64,000 nucleotides of DNA from Paracoccaceae bacterium (GCA_024742835.1 JANSXS010000001.1:62001-126000), one strand, 5' to 3'; numbered from the stretch's first letter, positions 45,844 through 55,293 are shown. Numbers and translations are program-made. Notes: generated by a model not told the origin, from the sequence alone.

Positions 45844-46216
45844 AATCCCATGCGCCCGAACTGTCGAGGGGCGGAGGATGCAGGGGGCACAACCGCCGCA
45901 CGATTGATGCATCATGCGTGATCTTTCTGCCGTGACCGTCGTCCTGCAACGCGTGACAGGGGGATTGGTTGCATGTTTGCGGCTGATCGCCGAACTTGAC
46001 TGGAGCGCCATGCCGCCCGATGCCTGCCGAAAGACGTGCCGTGATTGTCTGACCGGGTCGCAAACTGGCGATGCAGCGCGGCCACGGCCCGGTATGGTGG
46101 GGCACAGGACCGCGACAGAGTTGCGCCAGTGACCCGAGATATCGGCAACGGACGCAGCGCGTTCAAACAGTGGACAAAACACCGCGTTTCGCGAAATGCG
46201 TCAGGAAAGGCCCCGA
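45844..46216. other. Intergenic region between MscS and DMT genes
   Basis: 373 bases. A 72-codon frame (45914-46132, plus, starting MRDLSAVTVVLQRVTGG, with Cys-rich CRKTCRDC) is open but lacks a ribosome site and family match, so it is noted only. A perfect palindrome TTTCGCGAAA (46187-46196) sits close to the DMT gene start and resembles the core of the nearby repeats. Confidence 0.35.
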
Positions 46217-47134
46217 ATGACTGCGCTCCCGCCCGCCGCCCCGCCTGCCGCTGCACATAAATACGGCGTGATCTTCGTCTTTCTTGCGGGGGTCTTGTGG
46301 TCGACCGTCGGGCTTGGCATCCGCCTGATCGAAGAGGCAACGGTCTGGCAGATCCTGCTTTACCGGTCGATCAGCATGTCGCTTTTCCTGTATGTCGTCA
46401 TTCGCCTGCGCTCTGGTGAAAGCCCGTTTGCCCAGATCTGGCGCATCGGGATGCCCGCGGTTGTCGCCGGGCTGTCGCTTGTGGCGGCCTATTCGGGGGG
46501 CATCTACGCGATTCAGACCACCTCTGTCGCCAATGCGATGTTGCTGTTTGCAACCGCACCCTTTCTCGCTGCCCTGCTGGGCCGCATGGTGCTGCGCGAA
46601 TCCGTGCGTTTGGCCACATGGATCGCGATTGCCGTGGCCATCGGCGGCATTGCGATCATGGTTGCCGACAAATCCGGTAGCGTGGCGTTCAAGGGCAGTC
46701 TTGCCGCGCTGGGGTCTGCGCTTGGATTTGCGGTGTTCACCGTCGCCCTGCGCTGGGGCCGGACCGGAGAGATGCTGCCAGCGGTCTTTCTGTCGGGTCT
46801 TTTCGCGATCGTGATCACCTTTGGCATCTGCATGGTGTCGGGCCTGACGGTGATCCTTGGCCCGCAGGATGGCGCGATCGCCATGGGCATGGGCGTGTTC
46901 CAGGTCGGCGCCGGGCTGATCCTTTACACGCTTGGGTCGCGCAGCCTGCCCGCGGCCGAGCTGGCGCTTTTGTCTTTGGCCGAGGTACTGCTTGGCCCGG
47001 TCTGGGTGTGGCTGGTCCTTGGCGAGACGGCGAGCGTTAACACGCTGATCGGGGGCGCCGTTTTGCTGGTGGCGATTGCGGGCAACGCGATGTCCGGCAA
47101 ACGCCGAAAACCACCGCCCATCACCGCGCCCTGA
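46217..47134 (+). CDS. EamA/DMT-superfamily transporter
   Basis: 305 aa with ten predicted helices in two EamA repeats (first GVIFVFLAGVLWSTVGLGIR; second GSLAALGSALGFAVFTVALRWG). The motif SLAEVLLGPVWVWLVLGE at the ninth helix is typical of EamA exporters. Start at 46217 follows AGGAAAGGCC. It exports amino acids or other metabolites; specific cargo unknown. Ends in a basic tail (SGKRRKPPP). Confidence 0.92.
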   Translation: MTALPPAAPPAAAHKYGVIFVFLAGVLWSTVGLGIRLIEEATVWQILLYRSISMSLFLYVVIRLRSGESPFAQIWRIGMPAVVAGLSLVAAYSGGIYAIQTTSVANAMLLFATAPFLAALLGRMVLRESVRLATWIAIAVAIGGIAIMVADKSGSVAFKGSLAALGSALGFAVFTVALRWGRTGEMLPAVFLSGLFAIVITFGICMVSGLTVILGPQDGAIAMGMGVFQVGAGLILYTLGSRSLPAAELALLSLAEVLLGPVWVWLVLGETASVNTLIGGAVLLVAIAGNAMSGKRRKPPPITAP

Positions 47135-47153
47135 GCCGTTCAGACGCGGCGCG

Positions 47154-48065
47154 CTATTCCCATTCCATCTGTTCGTAGGTGGTTTGCGCGTTGCGGCCCG
47201 CAAGACTGTCGAACTGCTTGAGATAGGCCCAGTCGGATTGATCTATGCCCGGCGCATCCATGATGTCGCCGCCCGTGTCGATGACCGCGCCGATGCGGGC
47301 GCGCAGGTTCTCAAGATAGTCCAGCGTGTCGCGCCGCGCTGTATCCAGATCCGTCACCGGCCCATGGCCCGGCACGATATGGGCGGGGGCATGGGCGGCC
47401 ATAACCTCGAACGCGTCGATCCAGTCCCGGACATTGGATTGCGGGCCAACGCCAAGGATGCGGTCCACATAGACGATATCGCCCGAGAACATCACATCGC
47501 GCGCCTCGATCCAGACAAAGCTGTCGCCGGGTGTGTGGGCCGGGCCGGGATTGGTGATGTCCAGCCGCAGCCCGCCGATTTCCAGCCTGTGATCCGCCTC
47601 AAAGGTGATGTCGGCATAGGCCGGCTCTGTTCCCTCCAGCGCGTTGCCGAGAAACCGGGCAAGCGCGCTCATCTGCTGGGTGCCGCGCGCCGTCTGATCC
47701 GCGACCGCCGCTTGCGAGGCGATGATCGTGGCACCCTCGGCGCGCCAATATCCGTTGCCGAGCCAGCGATGATCCTGGCCGCCGGTGTTGATGACATGCG
47801 TCACGGGCTGGTCGGTCAACTCACGGATCACCCGGTGCAGCGCCTCGGCCCCCTGCCACGAACCGCCGGGATCAATCAGAACCGCCCCGTCGGGGGTGGC
47901 GATCAGGCCGAAACTTGCATTGTTGGCCAGGTTTTCGGGGCTGCGCTGTTCGGTTTCGCCGATGATGGCCCAGATATCTTTGGCAACGGGCTGTACCTGC
48001 AACGTCTCTGCCGTGGCCAGACCGGGCAGGACAAGGGCCAGGGCGGTGACAACGGCCCGGATCAT
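47154..48065 (-). CDS. Exported MBL-fold protein with altered metal motif
   Basis: 303 aa. Signal peptide MIRAVVTALALVLPGLATAE. The metallo-beta-lactamase fold is recognisable (NASFGLIATPDGAVLIDPGGSW; PGPAHTPGDSFVWI; DVMFSGDIVYVDRIL; AHIVPGHGPV), resembling quinoprotein-relay/SoxH-type exported MBL proteins. The usual HxHxDH zinc motif is replaced by GGQDH (NTGGQDHRWLGN, residues 93-104), so two His ligands are lost, although later metal-ligand positions (H, D, H) remain. It may bind a single metal, or act non-hydrolytically. Transcribed toward the DMT gene; a divergent 325-base region separates it from dctB. Confidence 0.85.
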   Translation of the reverse strand: MIRAVVTALALVLPGLATAETLQVQPVAKDIWAIIGETEQRSPENLANNASFGLIATPDGAVLIDPGGSWQGAEALHRVIRELTDQPVTHVINTGGQDHRWLGNGYWRAEGATIIASQAAVADQTARGTQQMSALARFLGNALEGTEPAYADITFEADHRLEIGGLRLDITNPGPAHTPGDSFVWIEARDVMFSGDIVYVDRILGVGPQSNVRDWIDAFEVMAAHAPAHIVPGHGPVTDLDTARRDTLDYLENLRARIGAVIDTGGDIMDAPGIDQSDWAYLKQFDSLAGRNAQTTYEQMEWE

Positions 48066-48390
48066 GCGCTGTGCCGATCTGCAAGCGGTGTCACGGCGCG
48101 CATCACGCGTTTGGTGGAACGGCGCGGTTTGTATGCTGTCCTGTAGACCTGAACCTGTGTCACGGGCTGTCCTTTCGACGTGAAGCCGCATCATTAACGG
48201 TGTTGGCGGCCCGCACCCTGCCTTGCGTGGACCGGAGCGACCTTGATCTGTCTCAAGTACCGGTCCGGGCACAAGATGCGCAAGGCCCTGACGTGGCCCC
48301 TTGTTTCATTAGTAGGGCCCGTGTCAGGCTCGTGTCAGGCCAGTGGCAAACTGCCCTTGATCGCCCGGACGGGCTTGTGAACGCACGGGA
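48066..48390. other. Divergent control region, MBL gene / sensor kinase
   Basis: 325 bases with no gene evident. It contains a TTGAT-N4-CTCAA dyad (separate entry) and short GTGTCA direct repeats near 48325-48345 (CGTGTCAGGCTCGTGTCAGG). Confidence 0.45.
48243..48256. promoter_or_regulatory. Possible FNR/FnrL-type box
   Basis: TTGATCTGTCTCAA matches the TTGAT-N4-ATCAA consensus with one change. By chance about one TTGA-N6-TCAA is expected in a window of this size, so only position between two divergent genes lends weight. Confidence 0.25.
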
Positions 48391-50274
48391 ATGGCCGCAT
48401 CTTGGGTGATGTTTCAACCAGGTGAAAAGGGGCTGCGCTTGCGCAAACGACATTGGACCGCCGGTCTTGCCCTTGGTGCGGCGGGGCTGTTTCTGGCGGC
48501 GCTTTTGCTGGTCTTTCCGGTGCTGGAGCGGGTTTACCTCAATCAGCTTGGGCAGCGCGAATCCTCTACGCTGACCCTTGCGGTCGAGGGGCTGAAAGGC
48601 TCTTTGCGCCGGTTCGAGGCGTTGCCCGCACTGATTGCCGACACCCCCGGTCTGGCGCAGGCGCTGCGCGATCCCGCCGATCCCGCGTTGCTTGAACGGG
48701 TCAATGCGGATCTGCGGCGCACCGCCCGCGAGGTGGGCCTGTCGGATATCTTCCTGATCGATACCGACGGGCTGACCATCGCCGCCAGCAATCACTGGAA
48801 AGAGCTATCCTTTGTCGGCCAGAATTTCGCCTATCGCCCGTATTTTACTGGCGCGCTGTCCGGCGAGCAGGGCCGCTTCTTCGCGCTGGGCACGACCTCG
48901 GGCGAGCGCGGGTATTTCTTTGCCGAGCCTGTGCGGGACGGCGCGGAAATCCTTGGGGTGCTGGCGGTCAAGTTCACCGTCGATGGCTTTGAAAAGGCCT
49001 GGCGCGACGGCACCAATGATATCATCGTTCTGGACGAGGCCGGGGTGATCTTCATGGCCAGCAGGCCTGATTGGCATTTCCGCGCGCTGGAGCCGCTGAC
49101 CCGTGCGGCGCTTGCCCGGATCGAACAGACCAAGCAATATCCGATGGACCAGCTACGCCAATTGCGGACCACGCGCCGCGCGGCCGAGGCGGGGTTCGAG
49201 CAACTGCAAATCACTGGTGCCACCGGCACCACGGAAACCTTCATTGTCCAAAGCCAGATGATTCCCGAGGCGGGCTGGCAGGTGTCGTTGCTGACCCCGG
49301 CGGACCCGGCATGGACACGCGCGGCGGGCACCTTTGCACTGTCGGCCCTGCTGCTTGTGCTGATCGGGCTGGTCGCGACAGTGGTCCTCTTGCGCCGGAT
49401 GCAGTTGCAGGAACGCATCAATGCCGCCCTGTCCATGCAAGTGGAACTGGAACACCGGGTCACGCAGCGCACCGCCGAATTGAAGGCGGCCAATATCCAC
49501 ATCACTCAGGAGGTCGAGGAACGCCGCGCCGCCGAAACGCTTTTACGGCAAACGCAGACCGAGCTTATCCAGGCTGGAAAGCTGGCCGCGCTGGGGCAGA
49601 TGTCGGCGGCGCTCAGCCATGAATTCAACCAGCCGCTCGCGGCGGTGAAATCCTTTGCGCGCAATGCGCTGGCCTATCTTGACCGGGGCGAGGCGGACAA
49701 GGTGCGCCAGAATGTCGGCATGATCGACGACATGGCCGACAGGCTGGCCGCCATTTCCACGCATCTGCGCAGTTTTGCGCGGCGTCCCGGCGAAAGGACC
49801 GAACCGATCCGGCTTGACCGCGCCATCGACGGCGCGCTGGCCATCGTCGAGCCAAAGATGCGCGCCGCCGGCTGCCGGGTAGACCGCCAAGGCAACAGCG
49901 CGGCGCTTAGGGTGCTGGGCGGCCAAGTCCGGCTGCAACAGGTTTTCGTCAACCTGCTCAGCAATGCGGTGGATGCCATGGCCGACGATCCCGAGCCTGT
50001 CATCGGGCTGCATATCGTCACGGATGCGACCCATGCGCGTGTCACCGTGCGCGATCACGGCGCGGGCATGACCGCGGATGAAATCGCCCAATTGTTCGAT
50101 CCGTTCTTTACCACAAAGGAGCCGGGCAAGGGGCTTGGGCTGGGGCTGTCGATCTCTTATAACATCGTGCGCGACTTCGGTGGTATGCTGGAGGGGCGCA
50201 ATCACCCGCAGGGCGGGGCGGTGTTTTCGGTGACGCTGTCACTGGCGCCTGTGGCGATGGAGGCGGCGGAATGA
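48391..50274 (+). CDS. DctB-family membrane sensor histidine kinase
   Basis: 627 aa. TM1 near 22-43, a periplasmic double-Cache sensor (about 45-305; FLIDTDGLTIAASNHW, GRFFALGTTSGERGYFFAEP), TM2 near 313-335, a coiled coil (350-395), then HisKA with the phosphoaccepting His410 (ALSHEFNQPLAAVKSFARNAL) and the ATPase N, G boxes (NLLSNAVDAMAD; VRDHGAGM; GLGLGLSISY). Start could be 48391 or the ATG at 48409. Stop overlaps the regulator start (ATGA). DctB relatives sense C4-dicarboxylates; the TAXI-TRAP genes downstream are the presumed target. Confidence 0.92.
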   Translation: MAASWVMFQPGEKGLRLRKRHWTAGLALGAAGLFLAALLLVFPVLERVYLNQLGQRESSTLTLAVEGLKGSLRRFEALPALIADTPGLAQALRDPADPALLERVNADLRRTAREVGLSDIFLIDTDGLTIAASNHWKELSFVGQNFAYRPYFTGALSGEQGRFFALGTTSGERGYFFAEPVRDGAEILGVLAVKFTVDGFEKAWRDGTNDIIVLDEAGVIFMASRPDWHFRALEPLTRAALARIEQTKQYPMDQLRQLRTTRRAAEAGFEQLQITGATGTTETFIVQSQMIPEAGWQVSLLTPADPAWTRAAGTFALSALLLVLIGLVATVVLLRRMQLQERINAALSMQVELEHRVTQRTAELKAANIHITQEVEERRAAETLLRQTQTELIQAGKLAALGQMSAALSHEFNQPLAAVKSFARNALAYLDRGEADKVRQNVGMIDDMADRLAAISTHLRSFARRPGERTEPIRLDRAIDGALAIVEPKMRAAGCRVDRQGNSAALRVLGGQVRLQQVFVNLLSNAVDAMADDPEPVIGLHIVTDATHARVTVRDHGAGMTADEIAQLFDPFFTTKEPGKGLGLGLSISYNIVRDFGGMLEGRNHPQGGAVFSVTLSLAPVAMEAAE

Positions 50275-51614
50275 TCCCGGCGGGACCGATCCTTTTTGTC
50301 GATGATGAAGAGCCCCTGCGCATCGCGGCGCAGCAAACGCTGGACCTGGCGGATCTTGAGTGCCTGTGTTTCGACCGCGCCGCCGACGCGCTGGCGCGGA
50401 TAGACCCCGAGTTTCCCGGTATCCTGGTCAGTGACATCCGGATGCCGGGGATGGATGGCACCGCACTTTTGCGGGCCGCGCTGCAAAAGGATCCCCAATT
50501 GCCGGTGATCCTTGTGACCGGGCATGGTGATCTGGATCTGGCGGTGTCGATGATGCGCGAAGGGGCCTATGATTTCATTGAGAAACCCCATGCGCCCGAA
50601 CGTCTGGTGGATGCGGTGCGCCGCGCGCTGGCGATGCGCCGCCTGACCATCGAGAACCGGCAATTGCGATCCGAGGTCGCGCCGCTGATCGCCAGCAAGG
50701 ACGGGCTGCGCGGCTTCAGCAAGGAAATGGAGACCGTGCGCAAACAGATCACCGCCGTTGCCGCGAGTGACGCGGATGTGTTGATCGTGGGCGAAACCGG
50801 CACCGGCAAGGGGCTGGCTGCACAGGCGCTGCACGCGGCCAGCGCGCGGGCCGACCGGCCCTTTGCGGCGATCAATTGCGCCGCCTTGCCGGACACCATG
50901 ATAGAAAGCGAGCTTTTCGGGCATGAACCCGGTGCCTTTGCGGGGGCGGCACGGGCGCGCGCGGGCAAGTTCGAACATGCCCGGCGCGGCACCATCTTTC
51001 TGGACGAGATCGACAGTCTGCCGCGCGCGCTTCAGGCCAAGCTTTTGCACGCGGTCGAGACCCGCGCGATCAGCCGGCTTGGCTCGCACGAGCGGATCGA
51101 CCTTGACGTGCGGTTCATCGCGGCGTCGAAATCCGATCTCGAAGCGGCCGCCGCACAGGGCACTTTTCGCAGTGATCTGCTCTACCGGCTCAACGTGGTG
51201 ACGATTCGGATGCCGCCGCTGGCCGCGCGGCGCGAGGATATCCCGATGCTGTTCCTGACCTTCGTGGGGCAGATGGCCGAACGCTACAAGCAGCCGGTGC
51301 CACAGGTGCCGGGTGCGGTGCTGGATGCCATCGCTGCCCGTGCCTGGCCCGGCAATGCCCGTGAATTGCGCAACGCGGCAGAGCGCTATGTGCTTGGCCT
51401 GCCGGATGTCGCCGATCAGCAGGGGCCGCCACCGGGCACGTTGGTGGAACGGGTCGCCGAACACGAGCGCGCGCTGATCGCCGCCAGCCTGGCCGTCAAT
51501 GCGGGAAGGCTCAAGGACACGTATGAGGCGCTGGGCATTTCGCGCAAGGCGCTTTACGAAAAGATGCAGCGCCACGGGCTGGACCGCGAGTCGTTTGTCG
51601 ACCCGGACGGTTGA
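50271..51614 (+). CDS. DctD-family sigma-54-type response regulator
   Basis: 447 aa. Receiver (DDEEP; phosphoacceptor Asp55 in VSDIRMPGMDG; Lys in FIEKPHAPE), AAA+ with Walker A GETGTGKG (174-181), Walker B TIFLDEIDSL, and a Fis-type HTH (YEALGISRKALYEKMQRHGL). The sigma-54 loop reads GAFAGA (221-226) instead of GAFTGA. It is cotranscribed with the sensor kinase. No good -24/-12 promoter was found upstream of the TAXI-TRAP operon, so the mode of activation is open. Confidence 0.92.
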   Translation: MIPAGPILFVDDEEPLRIAAQQTLDLADLECLCFDRAADALARIDPEFPGILVSDIRMPGMDGTALLRAALQKDPQLPVILVTGHGDLDLAVSMMREGAYDFIEKPHAPERLVDAVRRALAMRRLTIENRQLRSEVAPLIASKDGLRGFSKEMETVRKQITAVAASDADVLIVGETGTGKGLAAQALHAASARADRPFAAINCAALPDTMIESELFGHEPGAFAGAARARAGKFEHARRGTIFLDEIDSLPRALQAKLLHAVETRAISRLGSHERIDLDVRFIAASKSDLEAAAAQGTFRSDLLYRLNVVTIRMPPLAARREDIPMLFLTFVGQMAERYKQPVPQVPGAVLDAIAARAWPGNARELRNAAERYVLGLPDVADQQGPPPGTLVERVAEHERALIAASLAVNAGRLKDTYEALGISRKALYEKMQRHGLDRESFVDPDG

Positions 51615-51840
51615 GCGCAAGGCGCTTTCGCGCTACGCAGTTGGGGATGTGTCGGGTTCGACCCAAGAAACGCGGGCTTTGTTCCCGTCGTGACCCACCG
51701 GGTCGAAAAACTTGCCCTTGTCCGAAATGTTTGCGGAAACGGTGCTAGGCGATCCACGCTTCGGCATGGTTGCTAAGCCGCGACCCGGCAGGGAGCAACG
51801 GTCCGGGCATATCATCAACAGACGCATTCGGGAGGAACCA

Positions 51841-52830
51841 ATGCAGAAACTCACAGCACTCACCTTTGCCGCGACCGTCGCGGTTACAGGCCACGCCTTT
51901 GCACAGGACGATGTGGACCGCACCGGCTGGCCGGACAGCTTTACCGTTGGCACCGCGTCGCAGGGCGGCACCTACTTCGCCTATGGCTCGGGCTGGGCGA
52001 ATCTTGTCGCCGACGAGCTTGGCGTGTCGGGCGGCGGCGAAGTGACCGGCGGGCCGATGCAGAACATGGCGCTGGTGCATACCGGCGATGCGCAATTCGG
52101 CATGACGACCATGGGCCCTGCGGCGGAATCTCTTGCCGGAACCAACCCGATCGCTCCGGGTCTGGCCATGAGCAATGCCTGCGCAATGTTCCCGATGTAT
52201 CAGACACCGTTCAGCGTAACGGCGCTGTCGTCTTCGGGCATCACAGCGGTGGCCGATATCCCTGACGGGGCGCGCATCGGCTTTGGCCCCGCCGGTTCGA
52301 CCTCCGACACCTATTTCCCCCGCATGATGGAAGAGCTGGGTGTGGATTTCGAGCGCCGCAACGGTGGCTGGTCCGACCTTGGCGGTCAGCTTCAGGACGG
52401 TCTGCTGGACGTGATCGCCTTTGCCGCCGGTGTGCCGGTTCCGGCCGTCAGCCAGCTTGAGGTGCAGACGGATGTGAACATCATCGAGTTCACCGAAGAA
52501 GAGCAGGCCAAGATCATGGCGGCGTTCCCCGTCTCTGCCTTCGAGATCGCCGCCGATACCTACACCACGCTGGAAGCGCCCGCGCGCTCGGTGTCGATGT
52601 GGAACTTCGCCATTGCCAATTGCGACCTGCCCGCCAGCTTTGTCGAGGCGGCTGTCGATGTGGTGATGTCCGACAACGAGCGCATGGTGAACATCCACCG
52701 TGCCGCGCGCTCGACCCTGCCCGAGAACTGGGACAAGAACGGCGTGCTCAAGTGGCATCCCGGCGCGGCCCAGTGGTTCAAGGAAAATGCGGGGGCCGAT
52801 ATCCCCGATGACATGATCCACGGCATGTAA
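51841..52830 (+). CDS. TAXI-family TRAP transporter substrate-binding protein
   Basis: 329 aa. Sec signal MQKLTALTFAATVAVTGHAFAQ, mature TAXI features SFTVGTASQGGTYFAYGSGWANLVADEL, VHTGDAQFGMTTMGP and the GGWSDLGGQLQDGLLDVIAFAAG lobe. TAXI proteins bind small organic acids (glutamate/2-oxoacid type). It follows the DctBD-like pair and precedes a fused TRAP permease, with a hairpin between. The start is supported by GGGAGGAACC. About 225 bases separate it from the regulator; nothing else was seen there. Confidence 0.92.
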   Translation: MQKLTALTFAATVAVTGHAFAQDDVDRTGWPDSFTVGTASQGGTYFAYGSGWANLVADELGVSGGGEVTGGPMQNMALVHTGDAQFGMTTMGPAAESLAGTNPIAPGLAMSNACAMFPMYQTPFSVTALSSSGITAVADIPDGARIGFGPAGSTSDTYFPRMMEELGVDFERRNGGWSDLGGQLQDGLLDVIAFAAGVPVPAVSQLEVQTDVNIIEFTEEEQAKIMAAFPVSAFEIAADTYTTLEAPARSVSMWNFAIANCDLPASFVEAAVDVVMSDNERMVNIHRAARSTLPENWDKNGVLKWHPGAAQWFKENAGADIPDDMIHGM

Positions 52831-52841
52831 ACAAAACAGAG

Positions 52842-52871
52842 GGCGCGGCGTGCCGTCAGGTGCGCCGCGCC
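52842..52871 (+). terminator. Hairpin between TAXI binding-protein and permease genes
   Basis: GGCGCGGCG (52842-52850) pairs with CGCCGCGCC (52863-52871) around a 12-base loop; GTGTTTGTTT follows. It may be a partial terminator that raises binding protein over permease. Confidence 0.65.
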
Positions 52872-52977
52872 GTGTTTGTTTCGTCTCCCCCGCGCAGCGC
52901 GGGCATGGGGGCGGGTTTTGTTCGGAACATCGAAGCGCCGACGCGAGGGCCAAGGCGGCTTTGCCAGGGAGGTGGCT

Positions 52978-55251
52978 ATGGTTCAGCAGACAACACAAGC
53001 CGAAGAGGCCGTGATCGCAGACGGCATTGATGAAGAGCCGGTCGAGAATAACCGGCGCAGTTTTGATGGGTGGCGGATGCAGGCCGTGGCCGGTTTCGCC
53101 GCGCTTTACGCCCTGTTTCACATGGCTGCGCTCAATGGTGTGTCGATCTCGGATTATACCGGAATCACCATTCCGTTCCTGCCGCAATTCCCCATGGAAA
53201 CATGGAATTTCCGCATTGTGCATATCGCCGGGGCGCTGGCCCTTGGCTTTGTCGTCTATAACGCGATGATGTTTTCTGACAGCGACGAGCCATCCGCCAA
53301 CGAAAGCAATATCTGGGGCAAGGTCGCCTATGTGCTGTTGCTGCCCGCATTGCTGGCGGTGGGCGCGGGGCTTTGGTTTGCGCGCAACATCGCCTCGGGT
53401 ACGCTGCCGGAAATGGGCGGGCTGGTGACATGGCCGGCCTTTGCGGGCTCGCCGCTTCAGATGCAGGAAATCTGGTATTTCGGCCTCCCTTTGCTGGCGG
53501 CGACGGCAGGGGGGATCATACTGGGCTGGCTGGAAAAGGCCCCGCGCGACCGGTTCCGGGTCTCGGATATCGTGCTGGCGATCTGCGGTGTCGCGGTCGC
53601 CGTGTATCTGATCGCGGTTTACGGGACCGCCGCGCGCAACGCGGTCGGCACGCCGTTTGTGCCCATGGGCGTGGCCTTTGCCGCGACCGCAGGCTCCGCG
53701 CTGATCCTGGAACTGACGCGCCGTGTCGCGGGGCTGGCGCTGGTGATCATTACCGGCGTTTTCCTGCTTTACACCTTTGTCGCGCATATGTTGCCGGGTA
53801 TCCTTGCCGTGCAAAGCGCCTACACATGGCAGCGGTTTTTCGGCCATGTCTATTCGGACGCGGGCATCCTTGGGCCGACAACGGCGGTGTCATCGACCTA
53901 TATCATTCTGTTCATCATCTTCGCGGCCTTTCTTCAGGCTTCCAAGGTGGGGGATTATTTCGTCAACTTCGCCTTTGCCGCCGCCGGGCGGGCGCGGGGC
54001 GGCCCGGCCAAGGTCGCGATCTTTGCCTCTGGCCTGATGGGCATGATCAACGGCACCTCGGCGGGGAATGTGGTGGCAACCGGGTCCCTGACCATTCCGC
54101 TGATGAAAAAGGTGGGTTACCGCCCGACCACCTCCGGCGCGGTAGAGGCCGCCGCCTCCACGGGTGGGCAGATCATGCCGCCGATCATGGGGGCAGGGGC
54201 CTTTATCATGGCCGAGATCACCGGCATCCCTTATCAGGAGATCGCCATTGCCGCGATCATCCCGGCGGTGCTGTATTTCGTGTCGGTCTATTTCATGGTC
54301 GATTTCGAAGCCGCCAAGCTGGGTATGCGCGGTATGCGCGAAGACGAGCTGCCCAAATTCAACAAGCTGGTCCGGCAGGTCTATCTGTTCATCCCGATTG
54401 TGATCCTGATCGCGGCGCTGTTCATGGGCTATTCGGTGATCCGCGCGGGCACGCTGGCCACTGTTGCGGCGGCCGTGGTGTCCTGGCTGACACCCAACCG
54501 CATGGGGTTGCGCGCGATCCTGAAAGCGTTCGAGCTGGCAGGCATCATGTCGATCCAGATTATTGCCGTCTGCGCCTGCGCGGGTATCATCGTCGGGGTC
54601 ATTTCGCTGACCGGGGTGGGCGCGCGGTTTTCGTCGGTGCTGCTGGATCTGGCCGGTGTCAGCCAGCTTCTGGCGCTGTTCTTTGCCATGTGCATCGCGA
54701 TTCTGCTGGGCATGGGGATGCCCACGACGGCAGCCTATGCGGTTGCGGCCTCGGTCGTGGCACCGGGCCTTGTGCAGCTTGGTATTCCGATGCTGACAGC
54801 GCATTTCTTCGTGTTCTACTTCGCGGTCCTGTCGGCGATCACGCCGCCTGTGGCGCTTGCAAGTTACGCGGCGGCGGGCATTTCGGGGGCCAACCCGATG
54901 GAGACGAGCCTTGTCAGCTTCAAGATCGGGATCGCCGCCTTCATCGTGCCGTTCATGTTCTTCTACAACTCGGCGCTGTTGATGGATGGCACCTGGTACG
55001 AGGTCGGGCGCGCCGGGCTGACCGCAGTCTTTGGCGTGTTCCTGTTGTCGGGCGGTGTGCAGGGCTGGTTTCTTGGACGGCGCGCGGCCTGGTTCATCCG
55101 GGCGGGCCTTGTGCTTGCGGCGCTGTTCATGATCGAGGGTGGATTGGTGACGGACCTTGTCGGCGTGGGCACCGTGGTAGGCGTGTGGCTGGTGCAACGG
55201 GTGTTCCGTCCCAGCCCCGACGCCACGATCCCGGTGCGCGGCGCGGATTGA
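52978..55251 (+). CDS. Fused TRAP transporter permease (DctQM type, TAXI-associated)
   Basis: 757 aa. N-terminal DctQ-like four-helix part (about 30-290) fused to a DctM-like domain (SAGILGPTTAVSSTYIILFIIFAAF; INGTSAGNVVATGSLTIPLMKK; ASTGGQIMPPIMGAGAFIMAEITG; LLGMGMPTTAAYAVAASV). The fusion is the norm for TAXI systems. It forms the Na+-coupled membrane channel working with the preceding binding protein. Start at 52978 follows GGGAGGTGGCT; further upstream in-frame ATGs give an unlikely Arg-rich leader. Confidence 0.94.
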   Translation: MVQQTTQAEEAVIADGIDEEPVENNRRSFDGWRMQAVAGFAALYALFHMAALNGVSISDYTGITIPFLPQFPMETWNFRIVHIAGALALGFVVYNAMMFSDSDEPSANESNIWGKVAYVLLLPALLAVGAGLWFARNIASGTLPEMGGLVTWPAFAGSPLQMQEIWYFGLPLLAATAGGIILGWLEKAPRDRFRVSDIVLAICGVAVAVYLIAVYGTAARNAVGTPFVPMGVAFAATAGSALILELTRRVAGLALVIITGVFLLYTFVAHMLPGILAVQSAYTWQRFFGHVYSDAGILGPTTAVSSTYIILFIIFAAFLQASKVGDYFVNFAFAAAGRARGGPAKVAIFASGLMGMINGTSAGNVVATGSLTIPLMKKVGYRPTTSGAVEAAASTGGQIMPPIMGAGAFIMAEITGIPYQEIAIAAIIPAVLYFVSVYFMVDFEAAKLGMRGMREDELPKFNKLVRQVYLFIPIVILIAALFMGYSVIRAGTLATVAAAVVSWLTPNRMGLRAILKAFELAGIMSIQIIAVCACAGIIVGVISLTGVGARFSSVLLDLAGVSQLLALFFAMCIAILLGMGMPTTAAYAVAASVVAPGLVQLGIPMLTAHFFVFYFAVLSAITPPVALASYAAAGISGANPMETSLVSFKIGIAAFIVPFMFFYNSALLMDGTWYEVGRAGLTAVFGVFLLSGGVQGWFLGRRAAWFIRAGLVLAALFMIEGGLVTDLVGVGTVVGVWLVQRVFRPSPDATIPVRGAD

Positions 55252-55293
55252 CGCGCCTTGCCTTGCCCTTGGCCGGGCGGGTAGCATAAAGCA

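Noticed and set aside
45914-46132. 72-codon Cys-containing frame between the MscS and DMT genes
   Set aside because: No ribosome site, no family match and an opposing frame of similar length; kept only as a remark under the intergenic entry.
51615-51840. Sigma-54 promoter for the TAXI-TRAP operon
   Set aside because: Searched for GG-N10-GC elements at correct spacing; the closest string (GGCATGGTTGC) has the wrong spacing.
51745-53847. 700-codon minus-strand frame across the TAXI binding protein and permease
   Set aside because: It covers two well-supported plus-strand genes and lacks any recognisable motif.
53373-55289. 638-codon plus frame overlapping the fused TRAP permease
   Set aside because: Shifted frame of the permease; hydrophobic core and TRAP signatures are in the other frame.
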